DNA of 64,000 nt. Source: Imhoffiella fuscus (GTDB lineage: Bacteria; Pseudomonadota; Gammaproteobacteria; Chromatiales; Chromatiaceae). The translations under genes were made by a program, and so were the position numbers. Under the pieces are notes generated by a model. The model ran no database searches. It had not been told where the DNA came from and saw only the letters and a list, made by a program, of their open reading frames with translations. The first letter of the stretch is position 1. Each line of letters begins with the position of its first letter. This document shows, one piece after another, positions 16,998-26,105 of the stretch. The stretch lies in contig NZ_JBHUHX010000007.1 in the NCBI RefSeq assembly GCF_042682685.1, forward strand, positions 245,968 to 309,967. Direction: 5' to 3'.

Positions 16998-17029
16998 AAC
17001 TAGTTGGTCAAGCGTTTGACAAGATAGTT
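16998..17029 (+). promoter_or_regulatory. 32-bp palindromic operator upstream of the acyl-CoA ligase operon
   Basis: A large palindrome with outer arms AACTA/TAGTT, middle TTG/CAA and core TCAAGCGTTTGA. It shares 27 of 32 positions with 26106-26137, upstream of the TetR-type regulator gene. A perfect -35 TTGACA (17016-17021) lies within it, with TAGCTT 17 bp further as a weak -10. A repressor bound here would block transcription of the ligase-etf operon. The core resembles PsrA-type TetR sites of fatty-acid regulons. Confidence 0.75.
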
Positions 17030-17381
17030 ATCCGGTGATAGCTTGCGAGGTTAGGTCCCGGGTCGGGTCTCCAAGCAGATCCATGCGAGCGATGAGGGCT
17101 TGCGTCGGCGCGTGCAGGTACCGATCGACGAGGATTCTCGTGGTTTTCTCAGGTGACGAAGCGAGCAGGAGGAGAGGCCGGTTCATGCGGTCTCTTGGGT
17201 GGCGCGGCCTCTGCGGAGGCGACTCTAGGCCATGAGGATGCTGGCCTAACGCAAGCGGCTCGCGATCCGTCACCGGCGGGATCGCGATCAGGTTGCTGTT
17301 CGAATGCAAAGAAGAACCGGAACCGTCTCGATGTACCGCAGGGACGGCAATCCCCTCATGTCATTTGGAGCTCAATTAAAA

Positions 17382-19016
17382 ATGTCTGCGTCAGGCAATA
17401 TTTACGGGCAGGACCTGAATCAGGTCGCCGCCAACTACGAACCCTTAAGCCCTCTGACATTCATCGAGCGGGCGGCATCCATCTATCCGAACAAGGCCGC
17501 CGTCGTCTACGGCGAGGTGCGTCGTTCCTGGGGCGAGACCTATCGGCGCTGTCGCCTGCTCGCCAGCGCGCTGGCGCGGCGCGGGGTCGGGGCCGGCGAT
17601 ACCGTCTCCATCATGTGCCCGAATCTGCCGGAGCATTTCGAGGCCCATTTCGGCATTCCCATGCTGGGCGCGGTGCTCAACTCCATCAACACCCGTCTCG
17701 ACGCCTCCACCGTCGCCTTCATTCTCGAGCATGCCGAATCCAAAGTGCTGATCACCGACCGCGAGATGTCGCCGGTGGTGGGCAAGGCGCTGGCGCAGAT
17801 GAAGAGCCGGCCGATCGTCATCGACATCGACGATCCGACCTTCGAGGGCGGCGAACTCCTGGGCGAGATGACCTACGAGCAGTTCCTCGCCGAAGGCGAC
17901 TCGGAATTCGCCTGGAAGGGGCCGGAAGACGAATGGAACGCCATCAGTCTCAACTACACCTCCGGAACCACCGGTGATCCCAAGGGCGTGGTCTATCACC
18001 ATCGCGGCGCCTATCTCAACGCGGTCAGCAATGCGCTGTCCTGGGGGATGCCCAACCGGGCCGTCTATCTCTGGACGCTGCCGATGTTCCACTGCAACGG
18101 CTGGTGTTTCCCCTGGACGGTCGCGGCGGTCTCGGGCGTCAGCGTCTGCGTGCGTCACGTGCGCGCGGCGCATCTGATGGAATTGATCAAGCAGGAAAAG
18201 GTCGATCATCTCTGCGGCGCGCCCATTGTGCTCAGCATGCTGATCGGCGTGCCGGCCGAGCTGAAGGAAGGGCTGAATCACACCGTCAAGGTCATGACCG
18301 CCGGGGCGCCGCCGCCGGCGTCCGTGATCCAGGGCATGGAGGAGATGGGCTTCGATGTGACCCATGTCTACGGACTCACCGAGACCTACGGTCCCTGCGT
18401 GGTCTGTGCCTGGAACGACGACTGGGACGACAGGTCGATGCAGGAACGCTCTCGGCTCAAGGCGCGCCAGGGCGTGAGGGTGCCGATGCAGGAGGGGCTC
18501 ATGGTGGGCGATCCGGTGACCCTCAAGCCGGTCCCGCGCGATGGCGAGACGATCGGTGAGATCTTCATGCGCGGCAACGTGGTCATGAAGGGCTATCTGA
18601 AGAATCCCAAGACCACCCGCGCATCCTTCCAGGGCGGCTGGTTCCATTCGGGCGACCTGGCGGTGTGTCATCCGGACGGCTATATCGAGATCAAGGACCG
18701 TTCCAAGGACATCATCATCTCCGGCGGCGAGAACATCTCCAGCATCGAGGTCGAGGAGATCCTGTTCCGGCACCCATCGATTCAGGACGTGGCGGTCGTC
18801 GCCATGAGCGACGAGAAGTGGGGCGAGGTGCCCTGCGCCTTCATCTCCCTGATCCCGGATGCGCAGATGACCGAGGAAGAGGTCATCCGGTATTGCCGCG
18901 AGAACATGGCCCATTTCAAGGTGCCGAAGAAGATCGTCTTCAAGGATCTGCCGCGAACCTCGACGGGTAAGGTTCAGAAATTCATCCTGCGCCAGTGGGC
19001 GAAAGAGGAATCATGA
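17382..19016 (+). CDS. Acyl-CoA synthetase (AMP-forming, medium/short-chain type)
   Basis: A ligase of 544 residues that activates a carboxylic acid to its CoA thioester. The AMP-binding signature NYTSGTTGDPKGV, YGLTETYGP, HSGDLAV and the C-terminal catalytic lysine region RTSTGKVQKF are intact. It resembles the DmdB/medium-chain ligase group. The start at ATG 17382 is chosen because GGAG lies 11 nt upstream and family members begin near GQDLNQVAANYEPL; upstream in-frame ATGs lack support. First gene of an operon; its stop overlaps the etfB start (ATGA). Substrate not determined. Confidence 0.9.
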   Translation: MSASGNIYGQDLNQVAANYEPLSPLTFIERAASIYPNKAAVVYGEVRRSWGETYRRCRLLASALARRGVGAGDTVSIMCPNLPEHFEAHFGIPMLGAVLNSINTRLDASTVAFILEHAESKVLITDREMSPVVGKALAQMKSRPIVIDIDDPTFEGGELLGEMTYEQFLAEGDSEFAWKGPEDEWNAISLNYTSGTTGDPKGVVYHHRGAYLNAVSNALSWGMPNRAVYLWTLPMFHCNGWCFPWTVAAVSGVSVCVRHVRAAHLMELIKQEKVDHLCGAPIVLSMLIGVPAELKEGLNHTVKVMTAGAPPPASVIQGMEEMGFDVTHVYGLTETYGPCVVCAWNDDWDDRSMQERSRLKARQGVRVPMQEGLMVGDPVTLKPVPRDGETIGEIFMRGNVVMKGYLKNPKTTRASFQGGWFHSGDLAVCHPDGYIEIKDRSKDIIISGGENISSIEVEEILFRHPSIQDVAVVAMSDEKWGEVPCAFISLIPDAQMTEEEVIRYCRENMAHFKVPKKIVFKDLPRTSTGKVQKFILRQWAKEES

Positions 19017-19771
19017 CAATGAAGGTACTGGTCGCGGTCAAGCGCGTCATCGACTACAACGTCAAGGTGCGCGTCAAGCCGGATCACAGCAATGTGGATC
19101 TGGCCAACGTCAAGATGTCCATCAATCCCTTCTGCGAGATCGCGGTCGAAGAGGCCGTCCGGCTGAAGGAATCCGGTGCGGCGAGCGAGGTCGTGGTGGT
19201 CTCGATCGGTCCCAAGGCGGTCCAGGACCAACTGCGCGCGGCCATGGCCATGGGTGCCGATCGCGGCATCTGGGTCGAGACGGCCGAGACCGATCTCGGC
19301 GCGCTCAGCATCGCCCGTCTGCTGGCCCAGGTGGTGCGCGATGAGCAGCCCGGTCTGGTCCTGCTCGGCAAGCAGTCGATCGACTCCGACAACAACCAGA
19401 CCGGTCAGATGCTGGCGGCCCTGCTGGACTATCCCCAGGCGACCTTCGCCTCCAAGCTGACGGTCGAGGGCGACGAGGCCGAGGTGACGCGCGAGATCGA
19501 CGGCGGTCTGCAGACCCTCGCGCTCAGGCTGCCGGCGGTGGTCACCACCGACCTGCGGCTCAACGAGCCGCGCTACGTCAAGCTGCCCGACATCATGAAG
19601 GCCAAGCGCAAGCCGCTGGCCCAGACCAGTCCCGAGACGCTGGGCGTCACGCCGTCGGCCGGTCTGAAACTGCTGTCGGTCGAGCCGCCGGCCGAGCGCC
19701 ATGGCGGCGTCATGGTCGAGTCGGTGGCTGCGCTGGTCGACGCCTTGAAGAACCAAGCCCGAGTGCTGTGA
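19013..19771 (+). CDS. etfB: Electron transfer flavoprotein beta subunit
   Basis: A protein of 252 residues, first half of the ETF heterodimer that takes electrons from the acyl-CoA dehydrogenase. The family sequence MKVLVAVKRVIDYNVKVRVKPD at the start and the AMP-binding region LVLLGKQSIDSDNNQTGQ are typical. The ATG overlaps the ligase stop and has AGAGGAA in front of it. Confidence 0.96.
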   Translation: MTMKVLVAVKRVIDYNVKVRVKPDHSNVDLANVKMSINPFCEIAVEEAVRLKESGAASEVVVVSIGPKAVQDQLRAAMAMGADRGIWVETAETDLGALSIARLLAQVVRDEQPGLVLLGKQSIDSDNNQTGQMLAALLDYPQATFASKLTVEGDEAEVTREIDGGLQTLALRLPAVVTTDLRLNEPRYVKLPDIMKAKRKPLAQTSPETLGVTPSAGLKLLSVEPPAERHGGVMVESVAALVDALKNQARVL

Positions 19772-19782
19772 GGGGATCGAAC

Positions 19783-20712
19783 ATGAGCATTCTCGTCATC
19801 GCTGAGCACGACAACCAAACGCTCAAATCCGCCACTCTGCACGCCCTCGCGGCAGCCGCTCAGATCGGCGGGGACGTCGACCTGCTGGTCGCCGGCAGCG
19901 ACTGTCAGGCCGTCGCCACCGCAGCGGCGGCCATTCCCGGCGTGCGCAAGGTTCTGGTCTCGGACGCGCCGGCCTACGGTCATCATCTGGCCGAGAACCT
20001 CTCCCGGCTGGTCGTGGATCTGGCCGAGGGCTACGGCTACCTGCTGACCCCGTCCACCACCACCGGCAAGGATTTCATGCCGCGCGTCGCCGCGCTGTTG
20101 GGGGTCGAGCAGATCTCGGATGTCATGGCCGTGGTCGGCCCCGACACCTTCCGCCGTCCCATCTACGCCGGCAACGCCATCGCCACCGTCCAGTCCTCGG
20201 ATCCGATCAAGGTGATGACGGTGCGCACGACCTCCTTCGAGGCGGTCGAGACCTCGGGCGGCAGTGCCGCCATCGAGTCGCTGTCGCAGGTCTTCGAGGC
20301 GAGCGGAACCCGCTTCGTCTCCGAGGCGTTGGTGCAGTCCGATCGCCCCGAGCTGACCTCGGCCCGCGTCGTGGTCTCCGGCGGTCGCGGTCTGGGCTCG
20401 GCGGACAACTTCGCGCACCTGTACCAGCTCGCCGACAAGCTTGGCGCGGCGGTTGGCGCTTCGCGTGCGGCGGTCGATGCGGGCTATGTCCCCAACGACA
20501 TGCAGGTGGGACAGACCGGCAAGGTGGTCGCGCCGGAGCTCTATATCGCCGTGGGCATCTCGGGGGCCATCCAGCATCTGGCCGGCATGAAGGAGTCCAA
20601 GGTGATCGTCGCCATCAACAACGATCCCGATGCACCCATCTTCCAGGTCGCGGATTACGGGTTGGTCGCGGACCTCTTCACCGCGTTGCCCGAACTGATC
20701 GAAAGTCTCTAG
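19783..20712 (+). CDS. etfA: Electron transfer flavoprotein alpha subunit
   Basis: A protein of 309 residues carrying the FAD domain of ETF: VVSGGRGLGSADNF, the PNDMQVGQTGKVVAPELYIAVGISGAIQHLAGM region and the C-terminal DYGLVADLF are typical. The start is ATG 19783 (GAGGGGATC upstream), 11 nt after etfB. Electrons pass to the ETF-quinone oxidoreductase two genes downstream. Confidence 0.96.
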   Translation: MSILVIAEHDNQTLKSATLHALAAAAQIGGDVDLLVAGSDCQAVATAAAAIPGVRKVLVSDAPAYGHHLAENLSRLVVDLAEGYGYLLTPSTTTGKDFMPRVAALLGVEQISDVMAVVGPDTFRRPIYAGNAIATVQSSDPIKVMTVRTTSFEAVETSGGSAAIESLSQVFEASGTRFVSEALVQSDRPELTSARVVVSGGRGLGSADNFAHLYQLADKLGAAVGASRAAVDAGYVPNDMQVGQTGKVVAPELYIAVGISGAIQHLAGMKESKVIVAINNDPDAPIFQVADYGLVADLFTALPELIESL

Positions 20713-20725
20713 CAGGTAATTCACC

Positions 20726-22495
20726 ATGAGTTATGTCCACCCCTACCGGGACGCGGAGTTCGTCCTGCGTCATCTGGTCGATTTCGATGCGCTCTGTGCC
20801 GCTGCCGGACTCGAAGAGGTCAATGCCGATCTGGCCGTCGCCATCCTTGAGGAAGCCGCCAAGCTTGGCTCGGAGGTGCTGGCGCCGCTGAATCGGGTAG
20901 GGGACCAGCAGGGCGCCCGGATGGACGCGCAGGGCGTCGAGGAGACGCCAGGGTTCAAGGAGGCCTACGGTCAGTTCGCCGAAAGCGGCTGGCTTTCGCT
21001 CTCGGTGGCCGAGGAGTTCGGCGGACAGAATCTGCCCAACGCCCTCAATACCGCTGTCAACGAGATCTGGCATTCGGCCAACATGGCCTTCGCGCTCTGT
21101 CCCATGCTGAGTCAGGGGGCGATGGAGTCGATCGCCCACCATGCGGACGAGACGCTCCAGGCGCTCTATCTGCCCCGCCTGGCGACCGGCGAATGGACCG
21201 GTACCATGAACCTGACCGAGCCGGATGCCGGTTCGGATCTCGCGGCCATCAAGTGCAAGGCGATTCCGGACGGCGATCACTACCGCATTAGCGGTCAGAA
21301 GATCTTCATCACCTGGGGCGATCACCGGATGACCGAGAACATCGTGCATCTGGTGCTGGCGCGCCTGCCCGATGCGCCTCCCGGCGTGAAGGGCATCTCG
21401 CTCTTCATCGTGCCCAAGGTGCTGGTCGAGGAGAACGGCGACCTCGGCGCGCCCAACCAGGTGCGCTGTCTGTCGTTGGAGCACAAGCTCGGCATCCACG
21501 GCAGCCCGACCTGCGTCATGGAGTTCGACGCGGCCATCGGTTATCTGGTCGGCGAGCCCAACAAGGGCCTGGCCTACATGTTCACCATGATGAACCATGC
21601 CCGCCAGGCGGTGGGTCTGCAGGGGCTCTCCATCTCCGAGCGCGCCTATCAGGGCGCCCTCCAGTACGCCCAGGAGCGTTTGCAGGGCACCCGGCGCGAC
21701 GGTTCGCGCATCGCCATCATCGAGTATCCGGACGTGCGCCGCATGCTGATGACGATGAAGAGCGCGACCGAGGCCATGCGTGCCCTGGCGATGGTGGCCA
21801 GCGCCGAGGTCGACCGTTTCCGCTATGCGAGCGACACGGCCGAGAAGGCGCGCCACTTCGCGCGTCTGGAGCTCTTCACGCCCATCGTCAAGGGCTGGCT
21901 GACCGAGATGTCTCAGGAGTTGACCTCGCTGGGCATCCAGGTCTACGGCGGCATGGGTTACGTGGAGGAGACCGGCGCGGCTCAGCATTATCGGGACGCG
22001 CGCATCCTGACCATCTACGAGGGCACGACCGGCATCCAGGCGCAGGATTTCATCGGCCGCAAGACGCTGTCCAACAATGGCGAGGCGCTGCAGCTGCTGC
22101 TCGACGAGATGCAGTCGACCGCCGAGGCGCTGCGCTCCAGCGGCTATCCGGACGCGAGCCTGGTCGCGGCCTTCGACCAGTCCCTGGCGCATGGCGTGAA
22201 GGCGCGTGCCTGGATTCTGGAGCAGGCCGGCGCCAACCGCGATCTGGCGGGCAGCGCGAGCTTCAATTTCCTGATGCTGTTCGGCTATCTGTGCGGCGGC
22301 TGGCTGATGGCGCGCGAGGCGCTGCAGGCGCGCGCCCTGAGCGAGGCGGGCGAGGGCGATCCCTCTTTCCTTGGGGCCAAGATGACTACCGCGCGCTTCT
22401 ACTGCGAGCATCTGCTGCCGCGCACCCAGTCCTGCCTGGCGGCCGTGCTGGCTGGCAGCGAGAGCATCATGGCCCTGACGGTCGACCAGTTCTAG
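20726..22495 (+). CDS. Acyl-CoA dehydrogenase, long form with C-terminal extension (DmdC-like)
   Basis: A flavoenzyme of 589 residues that introduces the 2,3-double bond into an acyl-CoA. It has the extended architecture of the DmdC/3-methylmercaptopropionyl-CoA dehydrogenase type: an N-terminal helix domain, a core with NLTEPDAGSDLA and ITWGDH, the catalytic-base region ILTIYEGTTGIQAQDFIGRK, and a further C-terminal domain of about 120 residues. Its place between etfA and the ETF-QO gene shows the electron path. Chain-length preference cannot be read from the sequence. Confidence 0.92.
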   Translation: MSYVHPYRDAEFVLRHLVDFDALCAAAGLEEVNADLAVAILEEAAKLGSEVLAPLNRVGDQQGARMDAQGVEETPGFKEAYGQFAESGWLSLSVAEEFGGQNLPNALNTAVNEIWHSANMAFALCPMLSQGAMESIAHHADETLQALYLPRLATGEWTGTMNLTEPDAGSDLAAIKCKAIPDGDHYRISGQKIFITWGDHRMTENIVHLVLARLPDAPPGVKGISLFIVPKVLVEENGDLGAPNQVRCLSLEHKLGIHGSPTCVMEFDAAIGYLVGEPNKGLAYMFTMMNHARQAVGLQGLSISERAYQGALQYAQERLQGTRRDGSRIAIIEYPDVRRMLMTMKSATEAMRALAMVASAEVDRFRYASDTAEKARHFARLELFTPIVKGWLTEMSQELTSLGIQVYGGMGYVEETGAAQHYRDARILTIYEGTTGIQAQDFIGRKTLSNNGEALQLLLDEMQSTAEALRSSGYPDASLVAAFDQSLAHGVKARAWILEQAGANRDLAGSASFNFLMLFGYLCGGWLMAREALQARALSEAGEGDPSFLGAKMTTARFYCEHLLPRTQSCLAAVLAGSESIMALTVDQF

Positions 22496-22504
22496 GAGTT
22501 CATC

Positions 22505-24157
22505 ATGAGCGAACGCGAATCCATGGAGTTCGATGTCGTCATCGTCGGTGCCGGTCCGGCCGGTCTGGCGACGGCGTGCCGGTTGGCGCAACTCTCCAGC
22601 GATCGGCAGCTCGACCTCAGCATCTGCGTGGTGGAGAAGGGCTCCGAGGTCGGGGCGCACATCCTCTCCGGCGCCGTGATCGAGACGCGGGCGCTCGACG
22701 AACTCTTCCCCGACTGGAAGGAGCGGGAGGCGCCGCTGGTCACGCCGGTCACGCGCGATCAGGTCTATCTGCTGCGCGACGACCAGAATGCCTGGAGCCT
22801 TCCGTCGGCACTGGTTCCGCGCACCCTGCACAATGAGGGCAACTACATCGCCAGCGTCGGCAATCTCTGTCGCTGGCTGGCGGCCCAGGCCGAGGAGCTG
22901 GGCGTCGAGATCTTCCCCGGATTCGCGGCGAGCGAGGTGCTGTTCGGCGACCAGGGGCAGGTGATCGGCATCGCCACCGGCGATATGGGCGTCGGTGCCG
23001 ACGGCGAGCCCAAGGACAGCTATACCCCCGGCATGGATCTGCTGGCGCGCTACACGGTGTTCGCCGAGGGCTGCCGCGGTCAGCTCGGCAAGGTGCTGCA
23101 ACAGCGCTACGACCTGGCGGCCGGGGCGGACCCGCAGCATTACGGGATCGGTTTCAAGGAGCTGTGGGATGCGGATCCGGCCCTGCACGAGCCGGGGCTG
23201 GTGGTCCATGGCGCGGGCTGGCCGCTACAGAACGGCACCAGCGGCGGGTTCTTCCTCTATCACCAGGAGAACAACCAGATCGCCGTGGGTCTGATCGTCG
23301 ACCTCGACTACGACAATCCCCGGCTCAGCCCCTACGACGAATTCCAGCGTGTGAAGCAGCATCCGGTGATCGCGCGCTATCTCAAGGGCGGCAAGCGTGT
23401 CGCCTACGGTGCGCGCGCGCTCGCCAAGGGCGGCTTCAATGCGCTGCCGCGCTTGCATTTCCCCGGCGGTCTGCTGGTCGGCTGCGATGCCGGTACGCTC
23501 AACGTCGCCAAGCTCAAGGGCACGCATACGGGGCTCAAGACCGGCATGCTGGCGGCGGAAGAGATCGTTGAGGCGATCGGCGCCGGGGATCAGGGCGGTT
23601 CGGATCTGGCCGGGTTCGACGCACGTCTGCGCGGCTCCTGGGTTCATGAGGAACTGTACGCCACCCGCAACTTCGCTCCGGCGTTGCATCGCCTGGGGCT
23701 CCTGAGCGGCGGCGCGCTCAACTATCTGGATCAGAACCTGCTGGGCGGCAAGCTGCCCTTTACGCTGCACGACCGCACGCCGGACTATGCGCGGCTGCGC
23801 CCGGCCAGTGACTGTCCGTCGATCGACTATCCCAAGCCGGACGGCGTGCTGAGTTTCGATAAACTGAGTTCGGTGTTCCTGTCGAACACCAACCACGAAG
23901 AGGATCAGCCCTGTCATCTGCATCTGGCCGATCCGGGTATCCCGATCACGCGCAATCTGCCGGAGTTCGACGAACCGGCGCAGCGTTATTGTCCGGCTGG
24001 GGTCTATGAGATCGTCGACGATGGGGCAGGGCCGCGTTTGCAGATCAACGCCCAGAACTGCGTCCACTGCAAGACCTGCGACATCAAGGATCCGGCACAG
24101 AACATCACCTGGGTCGCGCCCGAAGGCGGCGGCGGTCCCAACTATCCCAACATGTGA
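22505..24157 (+). CDS. etfD: Electron transfer flavoprotein-ubiquinone oxidoreductase
   Basis: A membrane-associated flavoprotein of 550 residues that passes ETF electrons to quinone. It has an N-terminal FAD Rossmann motif (VIVGAGPAGLATACRLA), the ubiquinone-binding central domain, and the C-terminal 4Fe-4S motif (CPAGVYE, then NCVHCKTCDIKDP). It starts 9 nt after the dehydrogenase gene. Symbols vary between organisms (etfD, fixC-like, etf-QO). Confidence 0.95.
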   Translation: MSERESMEFDVVIVGAGPAGLATACRLAQLSSDRQLDLSICVVEKGSEVGAHILSGAVIETRALDELFPDWKEREAPLVTPVTRDQVYLLRDDQNAWSLPSALVPRTLHNEGNYIASVGNLCRWLAAQAEELGVEIFPGFAASEVLFGDQGQVIGIATGDMGVGADGEPKDSYTPGMDLLARYTVFAEGCRGQLGKVLQQRYDLAAGADPQHYGIGFKELWDADPALHEPGLVVHGAGWPLQNGTSGGFFLYHQENNQIAVGLIVDLDYDNPRLSPYDEFQRVKQHPVIARYLKGGKRVAYGARALAKGGFNALPRLHFPGGLLVGCDAGTLNVAKLKGTHTGLKTGMLAAEEIVEAIGAGDQGGSDLAGFDARLRGSWVHEELYATRNFAPALHRLGLLSGGALNYLDQNLLGGKLPFTLHDRTPDYARLRPASDCPSIDYPKPDGVLSFDKLSSVFLSNTNHEEDQPCHLHLADPGIPITRNLPEFDEPAQRYCPAGVYEIVDDGAGPRLQINAQNCVHCKTCDIKDPAQNITWVAPEGGGGPNYPNM

Positions 24158-24166
24158 GGAACGAAC

Positions 24167-24592
24167 ATGGCTCGTGAGCTCAAGATCGGCGACAAGGCGA
24201 CCATCACGCGGCGCTTCACCGATGCCGACGTGCGTCAGTTCGCCGAACTGTCGACCGACCACAATCCGATTCATCTGGACCCCGACTATGCCGCCGGGAC
24301 CCAGTTCAAGCAGCGGATCGTCCATGGCGCGCTGGTCGGCAGCCTTTTCTCGGCCCTGCTCGGCGAGCATCTGCCGGGTCACGGCGGCATCTACATGGGG
24401 CAGACCTTGCAGTTCAAGGCGCCCGTCTTTCTGGACATGGAGGTGATCGCGAGCGTCGAGATCACCGCCATCCACGAGCGCAAGCCCATCGTCACCCTCA
24501 GCACCCAATGCGTCGACGCCGAGGGCAAGACCCTGATCACGGGCGAGGCGGTGATGTATGTGCCTTGGCTGAAGGATACCGCGAGCACCTGA
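24167..24592 (+). CDS. phaJ: MaoC-family (R)-specific enoyl-CoA hydratase
   Basis: A single-hotdog protein of 141 residues with the hydratase-2 motif STDHNPIHLD (catalytic Asp and His) and the following QRIVHGALV. It hydrates enoyl-CoA to (R)-3-hydroxyacyl-CoA. This could feed beta-oxidation intermediates to polyhydroxyalkanoate synthesis, common in purple sulfur bacteria, but no PHA synthase gene is present here. Last gene of the operon, 9 nt after the ETF-QO gene and before a strong terminator. Confidence 0.92.
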   Translation: MARELKIGDKATITRRFTDADVRQFAELSTDHNPIHLDPDYAAGTQFKQRIVHGALVGSLFSALLGEHLPGHGGIYMGQTLQFKAPVFLDMEVIASVEITAIHERKPIVTLSTQCVDAEGKTLITGEAVMYVPWLKDTAST

Positions 24593-24610
24593 GTCGGGTT
24601 GTCTCTGTCG

Positions 24611-24641
24611 CCATCGATCGGGAAGCGATCCCGATCGATGG
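24611..24641. terminator. Bidirectional terminator hairpin
   Basis: A perfect 13-bp stem (CCATCGATCGGGA / TCCCGATCGATGG) with a 5-nt loop sits between the convergent phaJ and thioesterase genes. It likely ends both transcripts. Confidence 0.75.
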
Positions 24642-24645
24642 GGTT

Positions 24646-25062
24646 CTAACGCATGAATCGGGAGAAACGCTCCCGCCATTCCTCGTCGACCCGGATCGGT
24701 CGCAGGTCTTCCAGCGACACCATGACGATCTTGAGTCGGATCCGCACCCGTTCCTCTTCGCCGTTCCAGGCGCTCACCGCGAGCTGAACCGAGCTGTTGC
24801 CGATGGCCTCGACGGACAGGGCGAACTCCAGCATATCTCCATAGACGCTCGGAACCAGATACTCGATCTCAAGCTTCACCGCTGGGATGGTGAGTCGGTG
24901 TTCTTCCTGCAGTGCGCGGAAGCTGATGCCGAGGTCGTCGCGGAACCAGTCCTCCACGACCTCGTTGCAGAGTTCGGCATAGCGCGGATAGAAGACGATT
25001 CCGGCGGGATCGCAGTGTGAGAAGCGGACGTTTTTGGTGACTCTGAAGCTCATGAGGCGCAT
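24646..25062 (-). CDS. Acyl-CoA thioesterase, 4-hydroxybenzoyl-CoA thioesterase (4HBT) family
   Basis: A hotdog thioesterase of 138 residues with the signature FSHCDPAGIVFYPRY, in which the Asp is the catalytic residue of the 4HBT/YbgC group. It would hydrolyse an acyl- or aroyl-CoA and so tune CoA pools of the adjacent pathway. It lies 89 bp downstream of the TetR-type regulator on the same strand, so it may be in its operon and share its autoregulation. Confidence 0.88.
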   Translation of the reverse strand: MRLMSFRVTKNVRFSHCDPAGIVFYPRYAELCNEVVEDWFRDDLGISFRALQEEHRLTIPAVKLEIEYLVPSVYGDMLEFALSVEAIGNSSVQLAVSAWNGEEERVRIRLKIVMVSLEDLRPIRVDEEWRERFSRFMR

Positions 25063-25151
25063 GTCTTGGTTGGCGAGTCGCTCGCCTAGATGCTGGCGGA
25101 ACTCGGGTGGATGAAAGAACCGGGATCTGATCAGTGTGTCGGAGCGTGGCG

Positions 25152-26054
25152 CTATTCCTGCACTCCGCGCCGAACCATGTCGAGCATGACGCGGGCGATT
25201 TCCTCCGGGCTACGCGTGCCGCCTGGACGGTACCAGAGACAGCCCCAGTTCATGCCTCCGAGCAGGAATAGGCGCAACAGCGAGCGATCCGTACCGGGCG
25301 CGGCGGGCAGTGCATCGACGAGGTCGCGGAAGACGCTCTCGTAGTCGTTGCGGTAGGGCGTGGTGCGCTTGAGCAGATCGACCTTGCCGGTCAGGGCCAG
25401 GTTGCGTCCGGCGATGCGGTCGATCGGGGCGCCTTCGAGGATGCCGGCGAAATGCACCTCGCAGGCGATGCGCAGTCGTTCCCAGGGATCGGTCGATTGG
25501 GCGATGGCGCTCTCGATGCGCGCCTTGACCTGGGCGATCCCCTCACGATGGACCTCGATGAAGAGTTCTTCCTTCGAGGCGTAATAGTGATAGACCGAGC
25601 CGGGCAGCAGGCCGGCGCGTGCGGCGATGTCGCGAATCGAGGTGCCTTCGTAGCTCTTCTCCGAGAAGAGCTGGGCGGCGGCGTTGAGGACGATCTGTCG
25701 GCGGTCGATGGGATCATCGCTCTCGCCGTCCTGGGGTTGCGAGGGCGGCGGGCGGATCAAGCTTTGGGTGAGTGTGCCGCGAGCGAGGTATTGGCGTTGC
25801 TGCTCGGTCAGCGCTTCGATGCCGTCGCTCGACTGTTCGGCGAGGGCCTGGAGCCGCTTGAACGTGGTTTCCAGTCCGTGGCGCTGGAGGATATAGCGTA
25901 CCCCGGAGGCCGAGATCTTAAGGTTGCGGGCACGCAGCGTCTTGGCGATGCCGGCCTGTCCGAGTTCGGGCCGCTCGCGTGCGAGGCGCAAGATCTCGGT
26001 CTCGATGACGCTGGTCTCTGACGATGCGCAGGGGCGTCTGCGTGCCTGTTTCAT
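25152..26054 (-). CDS. TetR-family regulator with an extra N-terminal transposase-type HTH domain
   Basis: A protein of 300 residues, longer than the roughly 200 usual for TetR proteins. Residues about 15-75 (RLARERPELGQAGIAKTLRARN, SASGVRYILQRHGLETTFKRL) match the helix-turn-helix block at the N-terminus of IS481-type transposases. Residues about 118-165 are a standard TetR HTH (QIVLNAAAQLFSEKSYEGTS, RAGLLPGSVYHYYASKEELF), followed by the ligand-binding helices. It probably represses the acyl-CoA operon and itself through the two 32-bp operators and is released by an acyl-CoA or fatty acid; all of this is inferred from position. Confidence 0.88.
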   Translation of the reverse strand: MKQARRRPCASSETSVIETEILRLARERPELGQAGIAKTLRARNLKISASGVRYILQRHGLETTFKRLQALAEQSSDGIEALTEQQRQYLARGTLTQSLIRPPPSQPQDGESDDPIDRRQIVLNAAAQLFSEKSYEGTSIRDIAARAGLLPGSVYHYYASKEELFIEVHREGIAQVKARIESAIAQSTDPWERLRIACEVHFAGILEGAPIDRIAGRNLALTGKVDLLKRTTPYRNDYESVFRDLVDALPAAPGTDRSLLRLFLLGGMNWGCLWYRPGGTRSPEEIARVMLDMVRRGVQE

Positions 26055-26105
26055 GTCTGCTCGTTTTCCGGGTGAGTGGCGGCGAATACCGACCCTAGAG
26101 CATAA

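Larger units (their letters stand above)
16872..17381. other. Intergenic region between arsR and the acyl-CoA ligase
   Basis: A gap of 510 bp holding the ars promoter/operator (16879-16907) and the fatty-acid operator/promoter (16998-17044). The remaining 330 bp before the ligase start is an unusually long leader; I see no gene or clear riboswitch in it. Confidence 0.5.

Noticed and set aside
17028..17309. Minus-strand frame of 93 codons in the acyl-CoA ligase leader
   Set aside because: Low-complexity, no ribosome site, overlaps the operator and promoter of the ligase operon.
20678..23209. An 843-codon minus-strand frame
   Set aside because: Antisense to acyl-CoA dehydrogenase and ETF-QO, which have full family motifs and operon context.
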